Shown: positions 27,440 through 36,861, counted from the first letter of the stretch. The stretch is DNA of 64,000 nt from Tepidanaerobacteraceae bacterium (GCA_024655905.1 JANLFP010000009.1:1-64000); one strand, 5' to 3'. Notes: generated by a model from the sequence alone, not told the origin. A program made the numbers and translations.

Positions 27440-27446
27440 GTTTGCT

Positions 27447-27665
27447 ATGATATTATTGCTTGTCCTGGCTTTTATCGGAATGGCATTGTTTGAAGCACCC
27501 GGGCTTGTCAGACGGAGGTGGTGGAGGGAACTGGCGGTTTTTGCCGCAACTCTGGGGCTCGCTTTCATGCTGAGCCTGATGAGAGTAATCGGTGTTGACC
27601 TGCCAAACCCCAATAAAATCATCACATTATTGGTCCATATGTTTTTAAATGTATTACCCACGTGA
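27447..27665 (+). CDS. Small two-helix membrane protein ending the ger operon
   Basis: 72 residues from ATG 27447, seven bp after the subunit B stop. Two hydrophobic segments (about 1-17 and 30-45) flank a basic RRRWWRE loop. Its 3' end overlaps the convergent spoVB gene by 12 bp. Fourth-gene small membrane proteins (GerD-like or subunit D) occur in ger operons and modulate receptor function. I do not recognise the family; context suggests a germination role. Confidence 0.7.
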   Translation: MILLLVLAFIGMALFEAPGLVRRRWWRELAVFAATLGLAFMLSLMRVIGVDLPNPNKIITLLVHMFLNVLPT

Positions 27666-29126
27666 TGCCTTCAGCCCCATAGCCATGGCCAGAACCAAAA
27701 ATCCGGTGGCGGCCAGCAGAAAATCCGCGCCAAGGCAAATGAATTCGGGTATGCCGAGATTTTTGAGAGGCGGATATGCATAAGCTAAAACAATGCCCAT
27801 GAATGTGCCGCATACTAGCGGTTTCACAATCACCTTTGCGGTATCAAAGCCGGTTTTAAATTTTATTTCCAAGAAACGGAGGCTTATGTATATTGAGGCG
27901 GAAGATGCGGTTATAAGAGCCAGAGAATAGCCGTAGATGCCAACAGATGGATTTTTTACCAGCAGGAACAGGAGAACATTCGTAATAAAGAAGCTGATGA
28001 TGGAATTTATCAGGGGTATTTTATTGTTGCCTGTAGCGCGCAGAATTGCCATTAATACGTGTTCCGCATAAAAAAAAGGTATACCTGCGGCAAACCCCAT
28101 TATCAGTTTGTCCAGGCAAAAACCCTCGAACAATAAATCGCTGAGCGGCTTTGCCATACTTATAAAAAACCCGGCCGCTGCGAAAGAAAAAAGCGAAGTC
28201 AGGACTAGCGCCTGCTGCGACAGCCTGAAAGCGTACTCGGTGTTGTCTCTGGAAAGAGCGGCGGCTATTCGGGGAATTATATTGGATGAAAGAGACATGA
28301 TAAACAGTGCGGGAAAGTACAAAAGGGGGAGCACCATCCCAGCTGTTTTGCCGAAAACTGCCATGGAGTCGGAAGCGCTGAGCCCGGAAATCTCCAGGCT
28401 CCTAGGCACCAGCAGAGCTTCCACTGAAACGGACAGCGAACCGATCAACTGGCTCAGGGAAACGGGTATTGCTATGGTCAGAATAACGGTCGGGTTTTTT
28501 GTTTTCAAAAATGGTCCCGTGGATAACCCGGCGCTTTTTTGGAAAAAAGCTAAAAGCACCGAGAGTGACGCCAGTTCCCCGACCGCAAGGGCGGTAACTG
28601 CGCCGAGCGTTTTCCCCTCTAGTCCTGAAAGCACATGACTTTTCACGACAATTGCGCCGAATAATGTTCGTATAAGACTTTCCGCAAGGATGGCCCATCT
28701 TATGGGATAAATTTCCTGAATGCCCAAAAAGTAACCGCGAAGCACTGAGGAAAAACCCACTAATACCGCTGCGGGCAGGATGAGAAGCAATATGCGGCGC
28801 TGCAGAAAAAACGCGAGAGTAATGAGAAAAACTGCGCCCAAGGCGGAAAAGCCTGAGGTGAGGAAAAAAGCCGATGAGACTATTTCTCCGCACTTATTTT
28901 TTAATTTTCTGGCATAAGCTTCCGCCACGAGTTTTGAAACGGCCACTGGAATACCAGCGGTCATCAGAGTGATGGCGGTGCCGTAAAAGGATAATGCCTG
29001 CTGATATATTCCCATACCTTCAGGACCCAGGGTTTTCGACAGGAATATTCTGTAAAGAAAACCCACTATTCCCGCGGCAAAATGCGCTGTAGCCAGAAAT
29101 ATTGTTTCAACGGCCCAATGGCTCAT
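27654..29126 (-). CDS. spoVB: Stage V sporulation protein B / MATE-like lipid flippase family
   Basis: About 490 residues with around 14 membrane segments, on the minus strand. ATG 29126 follows AAAGGA at ten bp; a GTG at 29135 is possible. The N-terminal GIVGFLYRIFLSKTLGPEGM and GIYQQALSFY motif is typical of SpoVB and Wzx/MurJ-like exporters. SpoVB is needed for spore cortex synthesis, presumably flipping lipid-linked precursor. The gene converges on the ger operon, consistent with a sporulation locus. YtgP-type paralogues look alike, so the exact symbol is tentative. Confidence 0.85.
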   Translation of the reverse strand: MSHWAVETIFLATAHFAAGIVGFLYRIFLSKTLGPEGMGIYQQALSFYGTAITLMTAGIPVAVSKLVAEAYARKLKNKCGEIVSSAFFLTSGFSALGAVFLITLAFFLQRRILLLILPAAVLVGFSSVLRGYFLGIQEIYPIRWAILAESLIRTLFGAIVVKSHVLSGLEGKTLGAVTALAVGELASLSVLLAFFQKSAGLSTGPFLKTKNPTVILTIAIPVSLSQLIGSLSVSVEALLVPRSLEISGLSASDSMAVFGKTAGMVLPLLYFPALFIMSLSSNIIPRIAAALSRDNTEYAFRLSQQALVLTSLFSFAAAGFFISMAKPLSDLLFEGFCLDKLIMGFAAGIPFFYAEHVLMAILRATGNNKIPLINSIISFFITNVLLFLLVKNPSVGIYGYSLALITASSASIYISLRFLEIKFKTGFDTAKVIVKPLVCGTFMGIVLAYAYPPLKNLGIPEFICLGADFLLAATGFLVLAMAMGLKASRG

Positions 29127-29297
29127 GTTGAACACATCCTTTGAAAGATGTTTTCATCATCGTATATAAAAATTATATTTGCACTATGTCAAATTTTATG
29201 TTTAAAAGCAAAAATAGAATAATTGAAAAAGTTTGACTGCATATTAGGGTTGTGTTATATTTATGTTAAAGTTATATCAATTGAAGGGTGATGAAAA

Positions 29298-29981
29298 TTG
29301 TCCGAAGATATAAAAAAGGTATCCATGGCGGTTGTAAAAAGGCTTCCCAAGTATCATCAATGTCTGGGTCAACTTTTGAAGGACAATGTGGACAGGATTT
29401 CTTCCCAGGAACTTTCGCAATTGCTGGGTTTTACCGCTTCTCAGATAAGGCAGGATTTAAACAATTTCGGCGAGTTTGGTCAGCAGGGCTACGGCTATAA
29501 CGTGGAAAGCTTATATAATGAAATCGCCAAAATTCTCGGATTGAACACCCTCCACAAGATGATAATCGTGGGTGCGGGCAATCTCGGTCAGGCTCTGGCC
29601 AACTATGAAGACTTTGAAACCCACGGATTTAAGATACTGGCGCTTTTCGATGTCAATCCGAAGCTTATCGGCCTTAAAATAAGGAATATTCCCATACGGG
29701 ATGTGGATGAACTGGATTTTTTCATAAACGAAAACGATGTTGACATAGCGGTAATAGCCGTACCTTCCGATAGGGCGCACGAAGTGGCGGAAATACTGAG
29801 CAAAACCTGCGTCAGGGGAATCTGGAACTTTTCAATGGCAAAATTGCGCACCGGGAAAAATATAATTGTTGAAAATGTACATCTCATAGACAGCCTTTTT
29901 ACTTTAAGCTACAGGATGAATGAGGAGAAACTTGAGGAAAGGATACTGAAGCAAAAGATGAAAAAAGTTCTAAACCGGTAG
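29298..29981 (+). CDS. rex: Redox-sensing transcriptional repressor Rex
   Basis: 227 residues from TTG 29298. N-terminal winged helix (SSQELSQLLGFTASQIRQDL, then NNFGEFGQQGYGYNV) and a Rossmann domain with GAGNLGQAL near residue 92. Rex is a homodimer that senses the NADH/NAD+ ratio and represses fermentation and respiration genes. It stands upstream of spore and cell-wall genes, with no obvious redox target in the window. I saw no clear Rex operator in the 170-bp divergent region between it and spoVB. Confidence 0.96.
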   Translation: MSEDIKKVSMAVVKRLPKYHQCLGQLLKDNVDRISSQELSQLLGFTASQIRQDLNNFGEFGQQGYGYNVESLYNEIAKILGLNTLHKMIIVGAGNLGQALANYEDFETHGFKILALFDVNPKLIGLKIRNIPIRDVDELDFFINENDVDIAVIAVPSDRAHEVAEILSKTCVRGIWNFSMAKLRTGKNIIVENVHLIDSLFTLSYRMNEEKLEERILKQKMKKVLNR

Positions 29982-30037
29982 AAAAATTTTGGCTTGTGTG
30001 GTAAAATAATGATAAAGACGATTTGGAGGGTGGGCCG

Positions 30038-31069
30038 GTGAAAAGCTTGCGATTGTTTGCTGTCATTGTTTTTATGGCTGTTTTGATTCTGGCAGGGTGC
30101 GATGCACAGCCCGCTGCAGGCGGCGAAACGCCCGCAACTCTGGAGCAAAAGAATTCCGCTATTATTTATGAAGGTCAGGATCAGAACAAGGTGCTTTTGT
30201 ACCTCGTAAAGGACGGTTTTCTGGTTCCGGTGACCCTCGGCGTGGAGCCCACGAAAGAACCGGTAAAAGCTGCCCTGGACATATTGTTTTCCGGTCTGAC
30301 CCCCGAAGCGTTCCAGAATAAACTTTCCGGTGTCAGATTGAACAGCTTCAGCGTGGCCGGAGATACTGTTTCGGTGGACCTCTCCGCGGATTTTTTGAAA
30401 GATGATGAGCGAAAGACAAGAGAGGAACAATTGATATTCACCCTTACCGAATTCGACGATATAAAAAAAGTAAAAATCAGTATCGATGGGAAAACTTTGA
30501 ATGATGCATACGAAAGGCCTGCGCTGATAAACCGTGTGGATTGGCCGCAAAAAGCAGCATCCTCAAAAAATGCCGGTGTTGCAAGTGCAGGAGATTCTCA
30601 GATTGATGAAAACTATCTGACTGTATATTATGTCGACAGGACCAAAAAATATATCATTCCGATTTCCTTCAGCTCTCCCAAAATTCAGCTTAAAACCGAC
30701 GAAAAAATAGGGGTTATACCTCCCGATACCGAAGAGAAGGCGAAAGCAGCAGTTGAGCATTTGATTGAAGGGCCGGAAGGCATTGAGGGCCTAAAAGGGA
30801 TATTTCCGGCCGAGGTCAAATTGAAAGACTTTTATATAAAAGACGGCATAGCCTATGTGGATGTCAGCAGAGACCTCATAACAAGCTTTGCAAAAGATGC
30901 ACAGTATGAAGAAGTGGCGGTGGAATCGGTGGTACAGACGCTGACTTCCATTGATGAAATAGAAAAAGTGCAGTTTTTGGTGGATGGCAACAGGATGGGA
31001 TCAATAGCGGGGCATACCAATATAACGTACCCCATTTCCCGACTGAAATGGTACAATATAATCGAATAG
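30038..31069 (+). CDS. GerMN-domain lipoprotein
   Basis: About 343 residues from GTG 30038, after GGAGGG. Lipobox LILAGC gives a lipid-anchored extracytoplasmic protein. Two GerMN domains (about 45-165 and 190-335) share the pattern F-V-P-V-T ... V-S-V-D-L-S and a C-terminal Q-F-L-V-D-G motif. GerM-type proteins act in spore cortex and germination in Bacillus. A second GerMN lipoprotein lies 2.8 kb downstream, flanking an amidase gene. Confidence 0.9.
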   Translation: MKSLRLFAVIVFMAVLILAGCDAQPAAGGETPATLEQKNSAIIYEGQDQNKVLLYLVKDGFLVPVTLGVEPTKEPVKAALDILFSGLTPEAFQNKLSGVRLNSFSVAGDTVSVDLSADFLKDDERKTREEQLIFTLTEFDDIKKVKISIDGKTLNDAYERPALINRVDWPQKAASSKNAGVASAGDSQIDENYLTVYYVDRTKKYIIPISFSSPKIQLKTDEKIGVIPPDTEEKAKAAVEHLIEGPEGIEGLKGIFPAEVKLKDFYIKDGIAYVDVSRDLITSFAKDAQYEEVAVESVVQTLTSIDEIEKVQFLVDGNRMGSIAGHTNITYPISRLKWYNIIE

Positions 31070-31078
31070 ATAATTGCA

Positions 31079-31100
31079 AACCGGCATTCGCCGGTTTTTT
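31079..31100 (+). terminator. Intrinsic terminator
   Basis: CCGGC (31081-31085) pairs with GCCGG (31090-31094), extended by A-T pairs and followed by six T. Ends the rex-side transcript. Confidence 0.9.
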
Positions 31101-31255
31101 AATGAGGTTGCCGAATCATGCAACTGGAATGAATCATTGTGTTACATTATTGTTACACTTGAATTTGCAGGAGGACATTCCCTGATTTGGGTCGAAGTAT
31201 ATATAATGGCAAAATGGTAATAAACAAAGACAAAGCCGCATAACAGGAGGTCCCG

Positions 31256-33202
31256 ATGTTAAAAAAGACTATCCCCATCATGGTTTTTATATTTATTTTT
31301 TTATGCTTTCAACCCTTTGCGAAAGCTGCTCCGAAATCAAAAACCGCTGCAAAGCCGATCGAAATATATATCAATGGCAAAAAAGTGGAATCCGATGCAT
31401 CTCCCATCATAGTGAACGACCGCACCATGGTGCCGCTGAGAGTAATCTCAGAGAACCTGGGGTCATCCGTGCAATGGGACAGCGTTCAGAAAACCGTTAG
31501 GATTACAAATTCCGCAAAGACAATTCTTCTTAAAATAAATGACAAAAAAGCTGTGATAAATAATCAGGCGGTGGTTCTCGACACACCGGCTATTATAATA
31601 AAAGACAGGACCATGGTCCCTTTGAGATTTATCGGAGAATCCCTGGGAGCTGAGGTCTTTTGGGACAATGCCGCAAGACGGGTTACCATTGCGAGGTTCC
31701 AGGCCAGGATTACCGGTTTTTCATACGATTGGGCAGGTGGAAAGCCAGCAATAGTATTGAAGGGAGATGGGCCGCTGGAATATCAGGCGGAACAGTCGCA
31801 GGAAAAAGACAAGATTGTCTTGGATATAAAAGGCCAGATGGCCACTGATAATAATGCATTATACATATACGACGATTTTGTTGAAAAGGCCTTGATGGGA
31901 AGCATACAGCAAGACCCGCCGCTTTCCAGGGTGGTCGTTGATTTGAAAAGCGACGTGCCGTATGAAATTCGCGCATCGGAAGACAAGAGCACCATATTCA
32001 TTTCTTTTCTCAATGCACTGAAAGAAGTGGCTGTGGATGCGGGCGATGCAGAGGTTACGGTAAAACTCGTTACCACGCAATCAACAGGGATCAAATATTT
32101 CTTTCTTTCAAATCCGGACAGATTGGTTCTGGATATAGACAATGCGCTGCTTTCAGCATCTTCGCCGGATATACCAGAAAACGAGTACATTGAACAAATC
32201 AGGCTTGGCCAATTTGCTGTTAATCCGAATACGGTAAGGGTTGTATTTGACCTTAAAACGGGCATAAATTATCAGGTATTTCAGGACAAAAACGACATAA
32301 CCGTAATTTTTTCGGAAATTAATACGGTAAGAGAAATAAATGTGGAAAGCGGCGAAAACAGTTCGGCCGTCAAAATAGACGCAAGCGGCGATATAGGGTA
32401 TGAGATTAGTGCGGACAGGGCAAACAGGCAATTGCGCCTCATAATTCCAGGAGTGGCGATTGGCGAAAAATTGCTCGAAAACGATATAATGGATGTAAAC
32501 GATGGCATAGTAAACAACGTTGAGTTAAAAAAGATTAAGGGCTCAAAAAATTATGACCTGCAAATAACTGTGAATTTGGATTTCTTTACCAGCTATGAAC
32601 TTACAACAACCCCTCCGTCTTCGAAAATCGAGCTGGTAATTTATAAGTCCCCTCTCCAAAACAAAACCATAGTGGTGGACCCTGGCCATGGCGGCAGCGA
32701 CCCCGGAGCCACCTGCGGCAATGTTCAGGAAAAGGATCTGACCCTTGATATCGGCCTTAAGTTAAAAAGCCTGCTGGAACAGAGCGGAGCCAGGGTGCTC
32801 ATGACCCGGGACAAGGATATTTCCGTGAACCTGTATACCAGGTCGGGAATAGCCAATGAAGTCAATGCCGATATATTCATAAGCGTGCATATAAACGCCG
32901 GAGATAGCGCTTCTGCTTCGGGCACCGAGACGCTTTACTATCCGGATCCGGAAAAAAAGTTGCTGGCCCAGGCGATACAGAAGGCCATGGTGCAAAGCCT
33001 AGGCATTGCAGACAGGGGAATAGTGGAGAGGCCTGGCCTGGTGGTGACCAGGGAAACCCGCATGCCATCCGCTCTGGCGGAGGTAGCATTCATTACCAAC
33101 AGCAATGACCGAGCTTTGCTTTTGACGGACGATTTCAGACAAAAAGCAGCCGAAGGCATAATGAACGGTATAATAAATTATCTGACGGGAAAGCTTGATT
33201 GA
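31256..33202 (+). CDS. N-acetylmuramoyl-L-alanine amidase with CuAO-like and AMIN domains
   Basis: 648 residues from ATG 31256 (AGGAGG upstream). Signal peptide (about 1-25), copper-amine-oxidase-N-like repeats (about 35-145, each with DRTMVPLR and a LG..V.WD signature), AMIN-type beta domains (about 155-445), then an Amidase_3 domain (about 465-645). Zinc and catalytic residues are visible: DPGHGGSDPGA, SVHINA and LAEVAFITN. It cleaves the amide bond between MurNAc and L-Ala in peptidoglycan. AMIN domains direct such enzymes to cell-wall sites. Likely role in spore or vegetative wall remodelling. Confidence 0.95.
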   Translation: MLKKTIPIMVFIFIFLCFQPFAKAAPKSKTAAKPIEIYINGKKVESDASPIIVNDRTMVPLRVISENLGSSVQWDSVQKTVRITNSAKTILLKINDKKAVINNQAVVLDTPAIIIKDRTMVPLRFIGESLGAEVFWDNAARRVTIARFQARITGFSYDWAGGKPAIVLKGDGPLEYQAEQSQEKDKIVLDIKGQMATDNNALYIYDDFVEKALMGSIQQDPPLSRVVVDLKSDVPYEIRASEDKSTIFISFLNALKEVAVDAGDAEVTVKLVTTQSTGIKYFFLSNPDRLVLDIDNALLSASSPDIPENEYIEQIRLGQFAVNPNTVRVVFDLKTGINYQVFQDKNDITVIFSEINTVREINVESGENSSAVKIDASGDIGYEISADRANRQLRLIIPGVAIGEKLLENDIMDVNDGIVNNVELKKIKGSKNYDLQITVNLDFFTSYELTTTPPSSKIELVIYKSPLQNKTIVVDPGHGGSDPGATCGNVQEKDLTLDIGLKLKSLLEQSGARVLMTRDKDISVNLYTRSGIANEVNADIFISVHINAGDSASASGTETLYYPDPEKKLLAQAIQKAMVQSLGIADRGIVERPGLVVTRETRMPSALAEVAFITNSNDRALLLTDDFRQKAAEGIMNGIINYLTGKLD

Positions 33203-33258
33203 CACGGGCGGGAAGTTCTGATATCATTACCTTGAGTTGTTAGAATAGGAGTGATATT

Positions 33259-33780
33259 GTGCTTTCACTTCTTGCCGGATATCTCTTTATCTTTTGCGCC
33301 AGAGTGGTGGATGTTTCACTGGCGACAATAAGGACACTCATGATAGTGCGGGGCAACAGGCTGTGCGCTGCTTTCATCGGATTTTTTGAAGTGATAGTGT
33401 ACATAACAGCACTGAACAGGGTAGTGGGAGGCTTGAATAATCCCGCAAACCTCCTGGCATACGCCCTAGGCTTTGCTACGGGCAACTATGTGGGAAGCTT
33501 TATTGAAGAGAAATTGGCCTTCGGTCTTACCACCGTTCAGATAATCACGGCAAAACCTGAGATGGTTGAAGACATCAGGCAGAAGGGATTTGGCGTAACC
33601 GTTATGGAAGGCATGGGAAAGGAAGGTTCAAGGCAGGTGCTGGTGGTCTCCCTTTCAAGAAAAGCCCTTCCCATTTTGATGAATGTTATCGAACAGCGCG
33701 ATCCTGCGGCCTTTATCACGGTAATGGATACTAAAGCGACATACGGGGGATACTTTAAACAAACCATGAAGGCAAAATGA
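33259..33780 (+). CDS. UPF0316/DUF2179-family membrane protein
   Basis: 173 residues from GTG 33259. N-terminal half has three membrane segments with the family pattern FIFCARVVDVSLATIRTLMI and RG. The C-terminal DUF2179 domain (about 95-170) resembles the YitT-type cytoplasmic domain. Function unknown; thought to be an integral membrane protein with a ligand-binding tail. The stop lies 75 bp before the next GerMN gene. Confidence 0.88.
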   Translation: MLSLLAGYLFIFCARVVDVSLATIRTLMIVRGNRLCAAFIGFFEVIVYITALNRVVGGLNNPANLLAYALGFATGNYVGSFIEEKLAFGLTTVQIITAKPEMVEDIRQKGFGVTVMEGMGKEGSRQVLVVSLSRKALPILMNVIEQRDPAAFITVMDTKATYGGYFKQTMKAK

Positions 33781-33799
33781 TTTTCCTCTTAATCGGCAT

Positions 33800-33854
33800 A
33801 AAAAACCTCTTTTGTAATATATTTTAGTAAGATTCAATTCGAAGGAGGTTTTTT
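33800..33854 (+). promoter_or_regulatory. 15-bp hairpin that buries the ribosome site of the second GerMN gene
   Basis: AAAAAACCTCTTTTG (33800-33814) can pair with CGAAGGAGGTTTTTT (33840-33854) over 15 bp with two wobbles and no mismatch. The right arm contains the whole AAGGAGG ribosome site of the gene at 33856 and ends in six T. It could work as a terminator for the upstream gene, as a translation switch, or both. Confidence 0.55.
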
Positions 33855-33855
33855 C

Positions 33856-34857
33856 ATGCCAAAAAAGTCGATATGCTTTATAATCCTGATTTGTATGGTT
33901 TTATGCATTGCTGGATGCGGCCTTTTCAAAAAAAAAGGCGAAGAAACGATACCGCCTCCAGCGGGAGAGACCCAGCAGGTACAGGCCAATGTTAGAAAAA
34001 CCGTATTTTATTTTGTGAACGACAACAACCTTCTGGTTCCGGTTACCAGAGAAATACCATGGGTTGAAGGTATAGGAAGAGCCGCCCTGGAATGCCTTGT
34101 TGACAGCCCTGAGCTTCGGGCGGAACTGGCTGAAAAGGGCCTAAAGCCTTCTTTGCCTGAGGGGACCAGGATTTTGGGGCTAACCATAAAAGAGGGTCTG
34201 GCGAAGGTGGATTTCAGCAGAGAATTTTTAAATTCCCGGGATAAGGCAGCCGAACAAAATGCCGTTAACTCAGTGGTGTATACCTTAACGGAATTTCCGG
34301 CCGTGGATAAGGTCCAAATTCTGGTCGAGGGAAAGCCGCTGAAGAAGTGTCCGAATGGCACCGTTTTGAAGGATGTGCTTTTTAGAGAGAAGATAAACAT
34401 TGAACCCGGAGAAATCGCCGCTGCAAAGGATTTGGCGCCCGTAACACTGTATTTTAAGTCTAGCAGCCAAAATGGGAGTTTCACCTATTTCGTCCCCGTC
34501 ACCAGGATGGTCAAAAAAAGCGATAACATGATAAAAACCGCTCTGGAGGAGCTCATCAAAGGGCCCCGCGCCAATATGGGGCTGGTATCGGTGCTGCCGC
34601 AGGATACGAAGGTGCTGGAGGCGACTCAAAAAGAATCGGAAGTGGTAGTCAACTTTTCCAAAGAGATAGAAGGTTACGGCGGCGGAGCCGATGTGGAGCA
34701 GGCGCTGGTAAATTCAGTGGTTTTGACAGTAACACAGTTTCCGGGCGTGGAGAAGGTGAGCCTTCAGGTCGAAGGCAAGGCAGGTGTGCTGCCCGAAGGC
34801 ACGATTCTGGACAATCCTATTTTAAAGCCGATTTATGTAAATCCAAGCAATATTTGA
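33856..34857 (+). CDS. GerMN-domain lipoprotein (second copy)
   Basis: 333 residues from ATG 33856 (AAGGAGG, inside the hairpin listed above). Lipobox LCIAGC places it outside the membrane. Two GerMN domains (about 45-165 and 200-325) match the first copy in layout (PVTREIPWVEGIGRAALECL, then KVDFSREFL). Followed closely by rph, so it may be co-transcribed. Confidence 0.9.
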   Translation: MPKKSICFIILICMVLCIAGCGLFKKKGEETIPPPAGETQQVQANVRKTVFYFVNDNNLLVPVTREIPWVEGIGRAALECLVDSPELRAELAEKGLKPSLPEGTRILGLTIKEGLAKVDFSREFLNSRDKAAEQNAVNSVVYTLTEFPAVDKVQILVEGKPLKKCPNGTVLKDVLFREKINIEPGEIAAAKDLAPVTLYFKSSSQNGSFTYFVPVTRMVKKSDNMIKTALEELIKGPRANMGLVSVLPQDTKVLEATQKESEVVVNFSKEIEGYGGGADVEQALVNSVVLTVTQFPGVEKVSLQVEGKAGVLPEGTILDNPILKPIYVNPSNI

Positions 34858-34871
34858 GAGGATGAGATTGT

Positions 34872-35594
34872 TTGACAAGATTAGACGGCAGGGCCAACGA
34901 CGAAATCAGGCCCGTAATTATCACAAGAAATTTCAACAAATACGCAGAAGGTTCCGTGCTCATAGAAGCAGGGGATACAAAGGTTATATGCACCGCCACG
35001 ATAGATGAAAAGGTCCCGCCCTTTCTTAGGGGAAAAGGCCAGGGCTGGATCACCGCCGAATATGCCATGCTCCCGCGGGCCACGGAAATTAGAAACGCAA
35101 GAGAAACCCTGCGGCCCAGCGGCAGAACAATGGAAATACAGCGGCTGATAGGTAGGGCTCTGAGGTCAGTTGTAAATCTATCCGCCCTGGGGGAAAGGAC
35201 CGTCTGGCTGGATTGCGATGTCATCCAGGCCGATGGAGGCACCAGGACGGCCTCCATCACCGGCGCTTTCCTTGCCCTGGCAGATGCCCTGAAGACCCTG
35301 AAAGAAAACAAGATCATAGATACCATACCCATAGAAAGCTACATTGCGGCTATAAGCGTGGGAATAGTGGACGGTGAAAAGCTTTTGGATTTGATATTTG
35401 CCGAGGACTCGAAAGCACAGGTCGATATGAATGTTGTCATGACGGACAAGGGTCAGATGGTGGAAATTCAGGGGACGGGAGAAGCTTTTCCCTTCACGCG
35501 TCAGGATCTGGAAGAAATGCTTAACCTGGCTCAAAAAGGCATATTCGAGCTTATTGACATCCAAAAGCAAATACTTGCGGATGTTTTAATGTGA
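34872..35594 (+). CDS. rph: Ribonuclease PH
   Basis: 240 residues from TTG 34872, with GAGAGGATG upstream. The family motifs are [31 protein letters not shown] and the acidic [14 protein letters not shown]. It is a phosphorolytic 3'-5' exoribonuclease that trims tRNA 3' ends. Its place just before rdgB, and near the tRNA array, matches many Firmicutes. Confidence 0.97.
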   Translation: MTRLDGRANDEIRPVIITRNFNKYAEGSVLIEAGDTKVICTATIDEKVPPFLRGKGQGWITAEYAMLPRATEIRNARETLRPSGRTMEIQRLIGRALRSVVNLSALGERTVWLDCDVIQADGGTRTASITGAFLALADALKTLKENKIIDTIPIESYIAAISVGIVDGEKLLDLIFAEDSKAQVDMNVVMTDKGQMVEIQGTGEAFPFTRQDLEEMLNLAQKGIFELIDIQKQILADVLM

Positions 35595-35601
35595 GGCTGA
35601 A

Positions 35602-36189
35602 ATGAAAACTCTTGTAATTGCGACAAAAAATGCTGGCAAGCTGAACGAATTCAAACAAATGCTCGGGGAATTGCCTTACCGTATCGTATCGCTGGCTGAT
35701 TTTCCGAAAATAGAAATCCGCGAAGATGGTCGAACTTATGACGAAAATGCTTTGATTAAAGCCAGCATCGTTGCAGCAAAAACTGGTCTTCCGGCTCTCG
35801 GTGACGATTCGGGCCTGGAAGTGGAGGCCCTGGGCGGCAAACCCGGCATACACACGGCGCGCTATGCCGGTGAAGGTGCTTCCGACGAGGACAATATCAA
35901 AAAATTGCTGTCCGAAATGGAAAATGTTCCATGGGAAAAAAGGCAGGCGCGATTTGTGTGCAGCCTGGCACTTGTTTTTCCGGCCGGCGCATCTTTAGTC
36001 GAAAGCGGCTTCTGCAGCGGCATGATAGCCAGGAAGCCCTGCGGAGTGCATGGTTTCGGCTACGATCCCGTTTTTTATATTCCGGAATATGGCAGAACCA
36101 TGGCAGAGCTGCCCGATGACGAAAAAAACAAGATAAGCCACAGAGCCCGCGCGTTGAAAAAGATAAAAAAGCATCTTGAAAGGGTTTGA
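35602..36189 (+). CDS. rdgB: XTP/dITP pyrophosphatase (RdgB/HAM1)
   Basis: 195 residues from ATG 35602, eight bp after rph. Motifs IATKNAGKLNEFKQML, DDSGLEVEALGGKPG and SHRARALKKI are typical. The enzyme removes non-canonical purine nucleotides (XTP, dITP) from the pool. The usual rph-rdgB pair. Confidence 0.97.
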   Translation: MKTLVIATKNAGKLNEFKQMLGELPYRIVSLADFPKIEIREDGRTYDENALIKASIVAAKTGLPALGDDSGLEVEALGGKPGIHTARYAGEGASDEDNIKKLLSEMENVPWEKRQARFVCSLALVFPAGASLVESGFCSGMIARKPCGVHGFGYDPVFYIPEYGRTMAELPDDEKNKISHRARALKKIKKHLERV

Positions 36190-36266
36190 AAATATAAAAC
36201 AGATATGATAAAATAGACTTGACTCGATTTTTCATTTAATGTATACTATAGTATGTCTTTTGAGGC

Positions 36267-36343
36267 CGGGGCATAGCGCAGTTTGGTAGCGCACATGGTT
36301 TGGGACCATGGAGTCGGGGGTTCAAATCCCTCTGCCCCGACCA
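36267..36343 (+). tRNA. tRNA-Pro (TGG)
   Basis: Cloverleaf with acceptor CGGGGCA/TGCCCCG, anticodon loop TTTGGGA (anticodon TGG), TΨC GGGGGTTCAAATCCC, and encoded CCA (36341-36343). Confidence 0.95.
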
Positions 36344-36443
36344 AATCAGAAGCCAGAGGCCAGAAATCAGAGGTCAGAATAGAAGAATTTTACCTTAGTA
36401 AAATTTGCTTAATCTGACATCCGACCTCCGGCATCTGAAATGT
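36344..36443. repeat. Interspersed hairpin repeat in the tRNA cluster, copy 1
   Basis: About 100 bp of purine-rich repeated units (CAGAGGCCAGAA, CAGAGGTCAGAA) with a mirror region of TCTGACAT/CCGACCTC. The centre is a perfect stem AATTTTAC (36386-36393)/GTAAAATT (36398-36405). It shares sequence and layout with the copy at 36679-36786. Confidence 0.75.
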
Positions 36444-36520
36444 GCGGGAATAGCTCAGCTGGCTAGAGCGTCAGCCTTCCAAGCTGAATGTCGCGGGTTC
36501 GAATCCCGTTTCCCGCTCCA
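36444..36520 (+). tRNA. tRNA-Gly (TCC)
   Basis: Acceptor GCGGGAA/TTCCCGC, anticodon loop CTTCCAA (TCC), TΨC GCGGGTTCGAATCCCG, encoded CCA. Confidence 0.95.
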
Positions 36521-36597
36521 GCGCCCGTAGCTCAGCAGGATAGAGCAACGGACTTCTAATCCGTGGGTCAGAGGTTCGAATCCCCTCGGGCGCGCCA
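36521..36597 (+). tRNA. tRNA-Arg (TCT)
   Basis: Acceptor GCGCCCG/CGGGCGC, anticodon loop CTTCTAA (TCT), TΨC loop GAGGTTCGAATCCCC, encoded CCA. Abuts the Gly gene with no spacer. Confidence 0.95.
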
Positions 36598-36601
36598 TAT
36601 G

Positions 36602-36678
<77 letters not shown>

Positions 36679-36786
36679 TAACAGAAATCAGAGGCCAGAA
36701 GTGAGAGGTCGGAATAGAAGAATTTTGCCTTCAGCAAAATTCAAATTTAATCCGATATCGGACATCTGACATCTGACATCCGATAA
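36679..36786. repeat. Interspersed hairpin repeat in the tRNA cluster, copy 2
   Basis: Related to the copy at 36344-36443. The central stem is AATTTTGC (36721-36728)/GCAAAATT (36734-36741), so both arms carry the same compensatory change relative to copy 1. The next stem changes TCAGA/TCTGA of copy 1 to TCGGA/TCCGA. Confidence 0.75.
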
Positions 36787-36860
36787 TGGGGCGTAGCCAA
36801 GCGGTAAGGCCCGGGACTTTGGATCCTGTATCGTAGGTTCGAATCCTGCCGCCCCAGCCA
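36787..36860 (+). tRNA. tRNA-Gln (TTG)
   Basis: Acceptor TGGGGCG/CGCCCCA, anticodon loop CTTTGGA (TTG), TΨC GTAGGTTCGAATCCTGC, encoded CCA. Confidence 0.94.
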
Positions 36861-36861
36861 T

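Noticed and set aside
29136-29297. Rex operator in the rex promoter region
   Set aside because: Only a loose TTGTGTTAT-like string is present, with no convincing palindromic TTGTTAA-type site.
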